This document shows positions 15,189 to 24,559 of a stretch of 52,384 nucleotides of DNA, piece after piece. The stretch is from the IMG/VR virus record IMGVR_UViG_3300043410_000251, positions 1 to 52,384 of that record. One strand, given 5' to 3'. The position numbers and the translations under genes were made by a program. Positions within the stretch are counted from its first letter, which is position 1; each line of letters opens with the position of its first letter. The notes below the pieces were generated by a model, which worked only from the letters and a program-made list of their open reading frames with translations, had not been told where the DNA came from and searched no databases. Source of the DNA: a virus.

Positions 15189-18100
15189 CACCGTTCAATA
15201 CCGGCTTTTTCCAACACTAGGTAACCCTTCTTAGCCACCTGATCGTATTGATCCATCAGCTTATTGATTTGAGCTTGACGGGCATCAGGATCCATATCGT
15301 TTTGCGCCTTTAAGTAGTTAACTCGTTTGCGAATCAAGTTCATCTGATTCTGCAAGTTACGCAGGACTGGGGCAGCGGCATACCGTTTTTTGTTTTCCTC
15401 ATCAGCCATGTAAGTCTGGGCTTCTTCTTTTCTGCCCTGGCTCACCAAACGGTTGAATTGGTTAACAACTTCTTGAGATGTATGTGTGATCTCGTAGAAG
15501 TCCGTAGCTGCACTGCTGGTGTTGGGGTTGGTCATGAACGACTTGAAGAACGGCTGCTCTTCAATGTTCTTAGTAGGTGGCACCTTGCCGTTAGCTTCTG
15601 CAATCATCGAGCTTGCTACACCCATGGTGAATGTACCCAACTCAGCAAAGTAAGCTTGTGTCAGATGGTCAATCATTGCGGGTGACAGACCTGCTTTGTC
15701 TAAGCCCATGGCGCTGAGTGCTTTAGCAGCCTCACCTGCGTTAGGACCACGACTTGCAACAGGTAGTGCCTGGTCACTCATACCCTCGATAGGACGGCGT
15801 GAGTAGAACGAGTAGTTTGTTACAGCTTCCAAGATTGGCTTAGCGCCCTGGGGAATAATGATGCCTTCACCAGGCAGGTTATGGCGGATACCGTCAACAA
15901 CCGAGTGCAGGTATTCCTTACCCGTGCTAGTGCCGGACATGTAACGCACGGAAGCTTCTGGCAACGTCTTGAAGAAAAAACCAACTTCAAACGGCACAGG
16001 GACTTTGATGAACGACTTGCCGTCAGTTCCCCATGGGTTAGGCATGAGCCAGTTGTTATCCTTAACGTTGTCGGGCAGCTTTTTGTACTCATCATCGTCT
16101 TGCAGTGACATGGCGTACAGCGTAGAGAGCACCACCATAATAGCGGCTCGGCTCATGAACAAACGTTGAGCCTCTGCCTTTTCTTCTGGGTTCAAACCAT
16201 AACCTGTAGCTGCGCGGTAAAGCGTGTCCATACTGGTGATGGAAGCAGAGAAGAACGGGATCATGTGACGCAAAGCATGCAGAGTCTTAGAGTTACCATG
16301 CACAGAGAAGTTGATAGACTCACGGGCACGGAACGCGCCATAGTCGTTAGCCTCATCCACACTCATACCTTGCTTGAGACCTTGGTCTCTGGCTTTCTTA
16401 AAGATGGCCACGCGGGTTGCAGCATCAGACGCTTCGTGAGCTTGCATAACTTTATGCAGCATCTTATCGAGCACAGTCTGGTTAAGCTTCTGGGTACCGG
16501 CTTGCTTCAAGAACTGATGGATATCAATCGTTGAGTCCACCTGACCGATGACACCACGAGAAGCCAAGAACTTAGCTTCAGCAGAATTATTGGCCAAGAT
16601 CTTTGCGTATTCGGCAACGGCATGGAACGGAGTCACGATGCCAGAGTTAGCCACCATCGTTGCATGCAAGGGGTCACGAATCAACTGCTTGATCCAGTAC
16701 ATTGGGTTGAGCAGTGCAGTAGTACGCAGGACTTGTGTCGTAGCAGACAGGGCCTTGAGCAAAGGACCCATCTCATAGTTCATGATTTGGAACGCGGCCA
16801 GATCGTTGGGGTTGTCCAAGATAACGGACACATAACCGTTTGCATCGGCGTTAGGATCTGTTGGATCGCGATAACGCAGGTTCACATCAGGATCAGTTGG
16901 CTTGGCTGCAATCTTGGCAGCCCCCAAAGCTTTGAGTTGGCCGACAGCAACCTTACGAGTCTGGTTTTGATAAGCAGCAGCGATCATGGAGGCATAGTGC
17001 TTGTCCATGTTCTCCCAGATGTTACGTTGCAACTCACTGCCTGACAAATGCTCGAGTTCACGAACAGTCTTAGTGCCACCAGCTTTGCCTGTGTAGCCTT
17101 CTTGTTTCAAGGGAGCCAGGTCTTCACGAGCCGCATAGAGAGGTACATAAGACTTCATGCTGCGGTAGTAAGCAGCCTGTGCAGGGGACAAGAGCCCTGC
17201 GTTCTCCCACAGATCGATCAGGCTGTTTGTGGTCTTGCCCCAAATGTCAAAGACTTCTTGCATCTCTGGCACGGCTTGCATCTGCTGCTCAGCCCAGTTG
17301 ATATGGGCTTGCGTTACTTGACGCTCACGATTGACATGCAAGTCTTCGCGGTAACGGGCACGAATAGCTTTAGCCTCGTTGACCAACTTCATAACTACAT
17401 TGAGCGGGGCATTAGCTGCCTTGGCTTGCTTAGCTTGCTGAATCTTGCTCTTAGCAACAGCCAGCATTTGTGCGGCTTTGGCACGGCGCTGTGCGTCGAT
17501 CTTTAAGATTTCTTTACCGCGCAGGATACGAGCGACTTCACCCACAAACTCACGGCCTGTCATGCCGGAACCCTGCACCACTGCGTTCTTATCAAGGTTG
17601 TCGGCCACCAACTGCGACCGCGCTAGGTTAGCCGGATCTTGTTGGATGATGATAGTACCGTCGTTGTTAACAACGGGAATTCCTGACTGCAAACCATTTT
17701 TGATCAGGTTGATCACTTGGTTGAACGAGCGGATCAACATGTCTGCGCGAAGCTGACCGTTCTGGAATACAGGCAAACTCTTCAGGGTCTGCGCCAAACC
17801 AGACGTAGGATCCACGGCTGCAATACGGAAGCGTGTCCAGAAGTCGTTATCGTTCCAGTTCTTCTGTACTTTACCCACCACAGTCTTAACTTGCTGAGCA
17901 GTTGTCTGAGGTGCCTGGAGCTTAGTCAGCTTAGGCAACGTATACGGTTGTCCAGGTGCGGGGACATTGACCGGCCCTGCTGTGGCTTGGATCGGACCGC
18001 GGGTAGCGGTACTGCTTTGAATCGGACCCAACGAGGTGTTGAGCAGCTGTTCAGACAAATAAATAACTTGAGACAGAGCAGTCTCTGTTCTGGGTGACAA

Positions 18101-20968
18101 GCCAAGCACTGTGCGGATTGCTTCCACAAACTTAGACATCACACTACGGCGTCCCTTGTAGGGGATAGACTCAAGCACTTCTTGCATGAAGTTACTTGTC
18201 ATGCCGTGAGCAAGCATCTCATGTGGCTGGTTATACCGAGTACCTCTTGCGCCTTGGTTACCCAACGCATTAGAACCTGACAAAACTTTTTCTTCCGAAC
18301 GCGTCAGTGTCTCGCCACGAGCTTTTTTATCCGTCAAGTGCTTAAGAACAAATTTACTAAGCCTAGTCAGTTCAGTTACAAACTTGCCGGCATCTGTCGT
18401 AGGATTGTTCTCCCCATAGATAACCAGCGATGCAGTAACTGCATGGATCGACTCGTGTGTAGTCGTACGGTACTGGGCACCAAAGGGTTGACCTGAACCT
18501 TTACCAGCAACGCTGATATCTATGTACTTACCTCTTGGCTGCACACGACCTAGAACACCTGGATCGTAACCACCAACTTTTAAAATTTCTGCACGGCTAG
18601 TTGGAACAGTAAACTTGAATGTGTAACCAAGCTTTGTTAGTTCTTTTGCGCGGTTGTACAGTGCCTTAGCAATCTGACGGTTGGATTCAGGACCGCTCTG
18701 TGACAAGAACTTCAGCACTTGGCTAAATGTCTTACCTTTAATATCAGACTCGATATCCGCCGCCATCTCTTGACCGTGCTTAGTGAACGCGGCTTTAATT
18801 TCAGCTTCTGATTTGCCTTGTTCCCCAGCCTTGCGGTCAAGGTGGGCTTTCATGACCTTGGCAAAGTTAGTACCTGTGCTACGTCCTGCAGCGACGGATT
18901 TATTCCAAGCGGCTTGCTCTTCTGGGCTCAGTTGATCGTAGTCAGGCTGTGCAGGATCGCGGTGACGGTCCCACTCTACCGCAGGATCTAATGCAATTGG
19001 CTGCGTTCCTGTTCCTGTTGGAGGCGTTCCAGCAGGTACCCCGCCAGGTACCACTCTAGGTCCGACACCTCCTGGAGTTCCTTGGGGGGTTGCCGGAGGT
19101 TGGGGTTGACCAGGAACTCCCACATCAGGTGGAGCTTCTCCGGGTGCATTGGGGGTAGCTGCAGGTGGTTCAGCATTTCCTTCTCCTGGGAAGAGCTCTC
19201 CTTGGGGAGCAGCCATGAATGAACGATTTCTAATACCTTCTTCAATGTCTAACCCTGTTAGTCGTTGATAAGCCGCATCGAGCAATTCTTGCTGAGCGGG
19301 AGAAAGTGCTCTACCTTGACCAAGCTTATTCTGTTGATACAGCTGCTCCATTGCAGCTGCAAGGTCTAGCTCTGGATTAGCAGTGATCAAATTCTGTACA
19401 CGCTCTTCCACGATCTTTGCAGTGGACGAGTTGTTGCCGCGCATCACTTTAGAGGTGCTTGGATCTGCCTTGGCAATATCAATAACTTTGCGCAAGAACC
19501 CACCGATAGTCTCGGGTGCCGGAGCTTTTGGTGTTTGTGCAGGTGTTTGCTCAGGTTGTTGTGGCGCTTGGCCACGGAACAATTCACCTTGGCCGCCCAT
19601 AGGCAGCTCACCCTGTACTTGAGGGGGCAGTTCACCGGCAGGACGATCAGGACCAACCAATTGTTTAGGATCAGCTAATTGACCTTGAGGTACAACACCG
19701 GCCAGATCACGTTCTGGAGTACCCTCTGGTGTGAGCTTAATTGGCGAATATGGACCCACTGGCGCATTAGGATTAGCGGCAACACCGGGAGCCGCAGGGG
19801 CTGCGGGCGGCATAGGCATGCTAGGCGGCATCGCACCTTGGGGTTGTGCAGGTTGCACTACTGGAGGCTGTGCGGGAGGAGCAGGTGGTTGCGTAGGAGG
19901 CAAAAGTGTTCCGGCAGGAACGTTAGGTAAGTTACCACCGCTAATAGCACCGGCACCGCCACCAAGCAACGCACCACCAAGAGCACCAAGACCCGCTGCG
20001 GATCCAACACCCTTCATCAAATCAGTTTCAGGAATTACATCTTTGATGTTGTAATTTTTAGCAAAGGCACCGCCACCTTCTTCGATACCTTCACTCAGTG
20101 CCTCACCGGTAAGACCTTTAACAAAGCCCTGACCAGGCACTCTGCGGCCCATCAATGCACGCTCAATCGACGCCCCACCTAATTTATCGAGTCCTTTAGT
20201 TGCCGCCAAACTAACAGCCGCGGCTTCAATAGCCGCAATACGACCCTTACCTAGGGCCACACCATGAGCTTCTTCTTCGGGCATGCCTTGTGCACGCAAC
20301 TGCTTGTACAACTGCTCATAGGTATCAGAACCAACATCCGTACCTTGCATTACCGCATTACCAGCAACCGCGCCACGGACGCCGTATTTAGACAATGCTT
20401 CTTCAGTAGCATTACGCATGAGCAGCTTAGCGCCACCCTTGGTGAACATACCAAAACCATAACTTCCGATTAAGCTAGGGATCTGCTCAAAGAAGAATGA
20501 AGAAATCAGCGCAGGATCTTTGGCTGTTTCTTTGATGGATGTAATGAACTCATCAGTAAAGCCTTCGGCCTTCTGAATTTTCTCTGCACGTGCTTGTTCC
20601 TTTGCACGGAGAATGGCGCTCTTCTGTGCTTGGCCGTAGTCCTCTAACTGCTTACCATACGCACCAAGAACCGCACCTGGACCCTCTTTAAATAGTCCAG
20701 GGGTTTCGTCAGGAGAAACTTCGGATGCTTCTCTTGGTCTCTCGCCGGTAATTAGACGGCCTAATTGATCTGGAAACTGTGCAGCTTGACCTAAGCCAGA
20801 ACCTAAGCTGGCTAGGATATCTGACCCTGCTTCACCCCACGTGCGCTTTTCTTTAAGCGCAAGGTCAGGGAACTCCTCAAGAACTTTCCTGCGGACTTCC
20901 TCATCGGGGACATCATCAGGAATATCTTTGAGTAGCACCCCATTTGGAAGCCGCAGATTGTATGCCAT
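15188..20968 (-). CDS. Giant polyvalent / DNA-ejection protein with HExxH protease motif
   Basis: At 1926 residues this is the longest gene. The opening LRLPNGVLLKDIPDDVPDEE and the following Gly/Ala-rich amphipathic stretch are typical of internal virion proteins. Residues about 340-700 are a Pro/Gln-rich linker. A zinc-metalloprotease motif HESIH lies at 838-842, with a possible third ligand in PHEMLAHGMTSNF downstream. The C-terminal half contains coiled coils and a region like the LPD38 polyvalent-protein domain (IPFFSASITSMDTLYRAATG). Together with the two preceding genes it forms an ejection-protein trio as in T7 and P22. It probably enters the host with the DNA and may cleave a target there. 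The start ATG at 20968 shares a base with the previous stop. Confidence 0.8.
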   Translation of the reverse strand: MAYNLRLPNGVLLKDIPDDVPDEEVRRKVLEEFPDLALKEKRTWGEAGSDILASLGSGLGQAAQFPDQLGRLITGERPREASEVSPDETPGLFKEGPGAVLGAYGKQLEDYGQAQKSAILRAKEQARAEKIQKAEGFTDEFITSIKETAKDPALISSFFFEQIPSLIGSYGFGMFTKGGAKLLMRNATEEALSKYGVRGAVAGNAVMQGTDVGSDTYEQLYKQLRAQGMPEEEAHGVALGKGRIAAIEAAAVSLAATKGLDKLGGASIERALMGRRVPGQGFVKGLTGEALSEGIEEGGGAFAKNYNIKDVIPETDLMKGVGSAAGLGALGGALLGGGAGAISGGNLPNVPAGTLLPPTQPPAPPAQPPVVQPAQPQGAMPPSMPMPPAAPAAPGVAANPNAPVGPYSPIKLTPEGTPERDLAGVVPQGQLADPKQLVGPDRPAGELPPQVQGELPMGGQGELFRGQAPQQPEQTPAQTPKAPAPETIGGFLRKVIDIAKADPSTSKVMRGNNSSTAKIVEERVQNLITANPELDLAAAMEQLYQQNKLGQGRALSPAQQELLDAAYQRLTGLDIEEGIRNRSFMAAPQGELFPGEGNAEPPAATPNAPGEAPPDVGVPGQPQPPATPQGTPGGVGPRVVPGGVPAGTPPTGTGTQPIALDPAVEWDRHRDPAQPDYDQLSPEEQAAWNKSVAAGRSTGTNFAKVMKAHLDRKAGEQGKSEAEIKAAFTKHGQEMAADIESDIKGKTFSQVLKFLSQSGPESNRQIAKALYNRAKELTKLGYTFKFTVPTSRAEILKVGGYDPGVLGRVQPRGKYIDISVAGKGSGQPFGAQYRTTTHESIHAVTASLVIYGENNPTTDAGKFVTELTRLSKFVLKHLTDKKARGETLTRSEEKVLSGSNALGNQGARGTRYNQPHEMLAHGMTSNFMQEVLESIPYKGRRSVMSKFVEAIRTVLGLSPRTETALSQVIYLSEQLLNTSLGPIQSSTATRGPIQATAGPVNVPAPGQPYTLPKLTKLQAPQTTAQQVKTVVGKVQKNWNDNDFWTRFRIAAVDPTSGLAQTLKSLPVFQNGQLRADMLIRSFNQVINLIKNGLQSGIPVVNNDGTIIIQQDPANLARSQLVADNLDKNAVVQGSGMTGREFVGEVARILRGKEILKIDAQRRAKAAQMLAVAKSKIQQAKQAKAANAPLNVVMKLVNEAKAIRARYREDLHVNRERQVTQAHINWAEQQMQAVPEMQEVFDIWGKTTNSLIDLWENAGLLSPAQAAYYRSMKSYVPLYAAREDLAPLKQEGYTGKAGGTKTVRELEHLSGSELQRNIWENMDKHYASMIAAAYQNQTRKVAVGQLKALGAAKIAAKPTDPDVNLRYRDPTDPNADANGYVSVILDNPNDLAAFQIMNYEMGPLLKALSATTQVLRTTALLNPMYWIKQLIRDPLHATMVANSGIVTPFHAVAEYAKILANNSAEAKFLASRGVIGQVDSTIDIHQFLKQAGTQKLNQTVLDKMLHKVMQAHEASDAATRVAIFKKARDQGLKQGMSVDEANDYGAFRARESINFSVHGNSKTLHALRHMIPFFSASITSMDTLYRAATGYGLNPEEKAEAQRLFMSRAAIMVVLSTLYAMSLQDDDEYKKLPDNVKDNNWLMPNPWGTDGKSFIKVPVPFEVGFFFKTLPEASVRYMSGTSTGKEYLHSVVDGIRHNLPGEGIIIPQGAKPILEAVTNYSFYSRRPIEGMSDQALPVASRGPNAGEAAKALSAMGLDKAGLSPAMIDHLTQAYFAELGTFTMGVASSMIAEANGKVPPTKNIEEQPFFKSFMTNPNTSSAATDFYEITHTSQEVVNQFNRLVSQGRKEEAQTYMADEENKKRYAAAPVLRNLQNQMNLIRKRVNYLKAQNDMDPDARQAQINKLMDQYDQVAKKGYLVLEKAGIER

Positions 20969-22887
20969 TATTTTTTCTTCCCAAGATCGCTCCAGACACG
21001 CTCAGTATTACCGGATTTAGCGCCGTTGTCCATACCCTCAAATGGGTCACCAAGCTTCAGACGCTTGTGCAGATCACGGTAAAGTTTAGAGCCCTTTAGG
21101 ATTCTAGCCTTCTCTGCTTCAACTTGCGCACGTGCGGCGGCGGGATCCATAGCACCTAGTTTATCTTGCCCGATTAAAGAAACCGCGTTACGTTCTGCGG
21201 CATTCTCCAAAGACACAATTTGGCTGGCGTACTTAGATTCTTCACCTTTAATACCAGCTTCTTTCCTACGAGCAATATCTTCGCTGTGCATCTTGTTGTA
21301 CAGGTCTGCACGAGTAAGCCCCAGCATACCTTGCTGGAGTGCGCGGTCATCAGCAGAAGCTTGTTTCTGTCCTGCCATATAGGCAGCGATACCTTGGCTT
21401 GCGCCCTGACCAATGTTTGCACCAGCGTAACGAGATGTGCCACCCATCATGCCAAGACCGGCCTGTAAGAGCGCCAAGTACTTGTTCTGCTCTTTATCTG
21501 CAGCCATCTGGCCTCTGCGATCTTTGAGGTACGCAGCATACTCGCCAAGATAGTCACCCATGGGGTTGGTCTCAGCTGGGGCTTCAGGAGTAGGAGCAAC
21601 AGGGGCTTCTTGATCTGCTCTAGCTTCTGCGGCAGTGCTGGCCAGTCGTTTCAACTTTTCAGTTTCTGCGGCAGCGGCTGCATTGTCAGCATCTGTAATG
21701 ATGGGTTTAGCTTTCTTTATAGCTTCTTTCTTTTTCTTCTCTTCCTGACGGCGAAGAATGTCTTCGGTGTTAGAGAAGCCCTGCCCCATAGACCAGTTTT
21801 GGATAGCTTCACCAAGTTTTAATGGAGAGCCAGTGTACTCAGGTTCATCGCCTGGAACTACGCCGCCCATTGGGTCCATGTAGACACCACCGGCAAAGCC
21901 AGGTACAACTCTACCGCCCGCAGCCATGTTACGAGAATAGTTGTAGGTCTCTTTAGGCAGCTTAGACATGTCAGCGCCAGCTGCCAACCACTTGTCAGTG
22001 TTGCCTGGACCCCAGTTGTAAGCAATAGCGGCAATCTTAGGATCACCGTACTTGTCCATCATCTTCCCAAAATATTCACGACCCACACGGGCTAAATCAT
22101 CAGGATCATTTGGACGTGCAGGGCGAATACCATAACCAGGATCACGGGCGGTAGCATCCATAACCTGCATCTCACCTTTGGCGGTGCCGTACTTGGTCTG
22201 CGGGCCTTCTAGCAAATTACCGTTCTTATCGTAGCGGCGACCACCACTTTCTTTCATCATGATCTTATTGATCAGGTCACCAGCTGGCGTGCCTTCTTTG
22301 GTCAGCTTTGATATTCCTGCATCTTCAGATGGCGTGTTTTCTTTGTAAAGCTGTGTAATACCTTCAGACTTAGTTTGCTTAGGTTCGTTACCAACTTTAG
22401 AAGAAACCTCACGCTTGGTTTCTTTAACAGCAGTCTTGGCAGCACCAATAGGCAACGCACCAATACCTTCCATCTCTTCAAACTCACGGCTACTTGCTAA
22501 ACGATTACGAAGAGCACTGAACAATTTTTGCTCATCATCGCTCATTCCAAAACCGTCATCTTCTTCCTCATCATCGTCAGCTTCACCACCTTCAGCAAAT
22601 GCAACGATACCGCCTGGTGCAAAACCTTCAGTAGGCAAACCAGTAGGAAGTGCTTCAACTCCGTTAGTCTGTGCAGCCTCGCCCAAGATCTGATGTGCAA
22701 TTGGAGGCTCTCCCTCTTGCTGCATCCCACCCATCAAAGCTTCTTGCTCTTTCTGGGCTTGCATCTTTTCTTGTATCAGGGGGACGCCAATGTAAGCAGG
22801 GACCGTGCCATCTTGCACGCCCTGCGTGAGCATGTCGATAGAGAAGCTATCGGGATCAGCAATAATTTTTTGAGCAATACCGGCCAT
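20968..22887 (-). CDS. Virion protein with soluble lytic transglycosylase domain
   Basis: A 639-residue protein. Residues about 201-322 are an SLT lysozyme-like domain: MMKESGG with catalytic Glu213, GEMQVMDATA, then IAAIAYNWGPGN. The N-terminal part contains an acidic run (about 102-113) after GGIVAFAEGG, and the C-terminal part is Ala/Glu/Lys-rich with coiled-coil potential and a Gly-rich segment (GLGMMGGTSRYAGANIGQG). Such virion transglycosylases locally open peptidoglycan during DNA entry. It sits between two other ejection-type proteins with one-base junctions, so the three are probably made and packaged together. Confidence 0.85.
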   Translation of the reverse strand: MAGIAQKIIADPDSFSIDMLTQGVQDGTVPAYIGVPLIQEKMQAQKEQEALMGGMQQEGEPPIAHQILGEAAQTNGVEALPTGLPTEGFAPGGIVAFAEGGEADDDEEEDDGFGMSDDEQKLFSALRNRLASSREFEEMEGIGALPIGAAKTAVKETKREVSSKVGNEPKQTKSEGITQLYKENTPSEDAGISKLTKEGTPAGDLINKIMMKESGGRRYDKNGNLLEGPQTKYGTAKGEMQVMDATARDPGYGIRPARPNDPDDLARVGREYFGKMMDKYGDPKIAAIAYNWGPGNTDKWLAAGADMSKLPKETYNYSRNMAAGGRVVPGFAGGVYMDPMGGVVPGDEPEYTGSPLKLGEAIQNWSMGQGFSNTEDILRRQEEKKKKEAIKKAKPIITDADNAAAAAETEKLKRLASTAAEARADQEAPVAPTPEAPAETNPMGDYLGEYAAYLKDRRGQMAADKEQNKYLALLQAGLGMMGGTSRYAGANIGQGASQGIAAYMAGQKQASADDRALQQGMLGLTRADLYNKMHSEDIARRKEAGIKGEESKYASQIVSLENAAERNAVSLIGQDKLGAMDPAAARAQVEAEKARILKGSKLYRDLHKRLKLGDPFEGMDNGAKSGNTERVWSDLGKKK

Positions 22888-24131
22888 TATTTCCCCGCAT
22901 TCAAAGCGTTGCGCAATCCAAGAGTATCAATACCTTGGCCCTTTGGCTCTTTAATAGTGCCGCCCTTTTTCTTCATCAGACCATAAGCGCCAGCAGCCGC
23001 TGTACCGAGACCGGCAATCTGTGAAGTCATGCTAGGTGCAGCCTGATACTGAGTAGTAGTCATGCCAGGCACAGCGTAACCACGCAACAAAGCGTTGTAC
23101 TGGTTGTAAGCCTGCATTGGGGCTTGTTGTTGGTTGGCGTAGTTCTGGATAGCCTGATTGATGATCTGCTGTTCCTGAGCCTGTTGCTGGCCACCAACTT
23201 GTTGTTGCAGACCCAAAATACCCTGCTGTGCAGCCAACTGCTGATTGCCAATATTCGCTAAACCCGCACCTGCTTGGCCAGCCATGCCGTAGCCTTGTTG
23301 CGCTGTATTCAGACCTTGAAGACCAAGATTTGCGCCGTACTGCATATTCTGCAGGGCACCTTGATATGCGGCTTGTTGGCCTTGCAACTGGTTGTTGTTC
23401 ATCAAAGACTGCAATGAACGATTAGCTTCAGCGTTTTCAATCGCTTGACGGCTTCCACCAAAAGCACCGGCTTTTGTGGCCTGAGCATTACGCTGGGTTC
23501 TAGCAACATCTGCTTGACGTTGAGCAGCTTGATTCTGGATGTCCACCACATTCTGCATGTAAGGTGACATGAAAGAACCTACGGCGTTACTCGCATCGTA
23601 TGTGCCAGTCTTAGGATTAAACACATTACTTGTTGCGCTAAGGTAATCGCCACCCATACCCTGTGCTTGCTGTGCAGTGCCGAGGGCACCCATACCGCCC
23701 ATACCAGTCAGACCAGTAGCTTGGTTGTATTGGCCAGGCATTTGCAGATTAGCGGCGTTGTACTGAACCTGTTGTTGCAAGGGGCTGAAACCCGCTACGT
23801 AGTCCTGTGGGTTTGTGCTGTAAGGCTTGAAGGTGTCGGCTTTAACACCAGTAACATTCTTTACTGGTTGACCGGCCTCGTTCAACATGGGCTTACCAGT
23901 TTCTGGATCGATGGCAGCCTTTGTATTAAACATTTCCTCCATTGCACCGCCAAGCACGGTCTCTACTTGGGGACGTAACCAATCAGGAATGTTTGATGTG
24001 TTGGTTGTTGAAGATGTTGGGCCACCGCCACCGCCACCATAAATGCGACCATGACCACCAGGCTTAATGCTGGTTGCGCTATCGCCAAGGGGCTCACCCA
24101 TGGCATAAAGTTCTCGGCGGGAATAGCTCAT
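22887..24131 (-). CDS. Gln/Ala-rich internal virion protein candidate, 414 aa
   Basis: The N-terminus has a Gly-rich patch (GRIYGGGGGGPTSSTT), followed by IPDWLRPQVETVLGGAMEEM and a long Gln/Ala-rich helical region with MQNVVDIQNQAAQRQADVAR and KAGAFGGSRQAIENAEANRS. The AGAFGGSRQ phrase is characteristic of phage ejection or tail-associated proteins I have seen annotated as structural. The end, GAYGLMKKKGGTIKEPKGQG, carries a KKGG-type motif shared with other late proteins here. It is probably the first of three ejection proteins (analogous in place to T7 gp14). No enzymatic motif. Confidence 0.65.
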   Translation of the reverse strand: MSYSRRELYAMGEPLGDSATSIKPGGHGRIYGGGGGGPTSSTTNTSNIPDWLRPQVETVLGGAMEEMFNTKAAIDPETGKPMLNEAGQPVKNVTGVKADTFKPYSTNPQDYVAGFSPLQQQVQYNAANLQMPGQYNQATGLTGMGGMGALGTAQQAQGMGGDYLSATSNVFNPKTGTYDASNAVGSFMSPYMQNVVDIQNQAAQRQADVARTQRNAQATKAGAFGGSRQAIENAEANRSLQSLMNNNQLQGQQAAYQGALQNMQYGANLGLQGLNTAQQGYGMAGQAGAGLANIGNQQLAAQQGILGLQQQVGGQQQAQEQQIINQAIQNYANQQQAPMQAYNQYNALLRGYAVPGMTTTQYQAAPSMTSQIAGLGTAAAGAYGLMKKKGGTIKEPKGQGIDTLGLRNALNAGK

Positions 24132-24559
24132 ATTAGTACCTCAACAAGGGTATTTCTGGGTTCAAAGTCGTAACGCTTCCAGAGGCGGACAATTGAATCG
24201 CGTCCGTACCCCTGTATTTTCGTCGCACCACGCAGTTTTAACAAGGTTTTAAACTGCTCAAAAGTCTCTTGGCTTGAAATAAGTTTACCGCCAATCGCTG
24301 TCACAAACGCCACCCTGTGCAAGGGGTAGTTGATAAACGAGATTGTCGTGGCACCATGCACATTGCCTTCCTCATCAGCGGCCACAACAAGCAGCCAAGC
24401 ACCGCTAGTCAGAAAGCTTTGGATGTGATCAACTGTGTAGTTATGTGCCCAGTCTGGGAAGTCGCCACCTTTTGTCATGGCTTCTTCCAAGAAAGTCTTT
24501 ACCATAGGCCAGACTTGCTGGACATAGTTGGTATCGACATGGCGGATGGATAAACTCAT
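24128..24559 (-). CDS. GNAT-like acetyltransferase
   Basis: A 143-residue protein with the layout of a GNAT N-acetyltransferase: SLSIRHVDTNYVQQVWPMVK at the start, the strand pair WLLVVAADEEGNVHGATTIS, and a C-terminal QGYGRDSIVRLWKRYDFEP where GNAT enzymes have their alpha4 and final strands. The acetyl-CoA pyrophosphate loop (Q/R-x-x-G-x-G/A) is not well preserved, so activity is uncertain. It sits among virion genes with ATGA overlaps on both sides, a common spot for phage GNAT-like proteins whose role is unclear. Confidence 0.65.
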   Translation of the reverse strand: MSLSIRHVDTNYVQQVWPMVKTFLEEAMTKGGDFPDWAHNYTVDHIQSFLTSGAWLLVVAADEEGNVHGATTISFINYPLHRVAFVTAIGGKLISSQETFEQFKTLLKLRGATKIQGYGRDSIVRLWKRYDFEPRNTLVEVLI

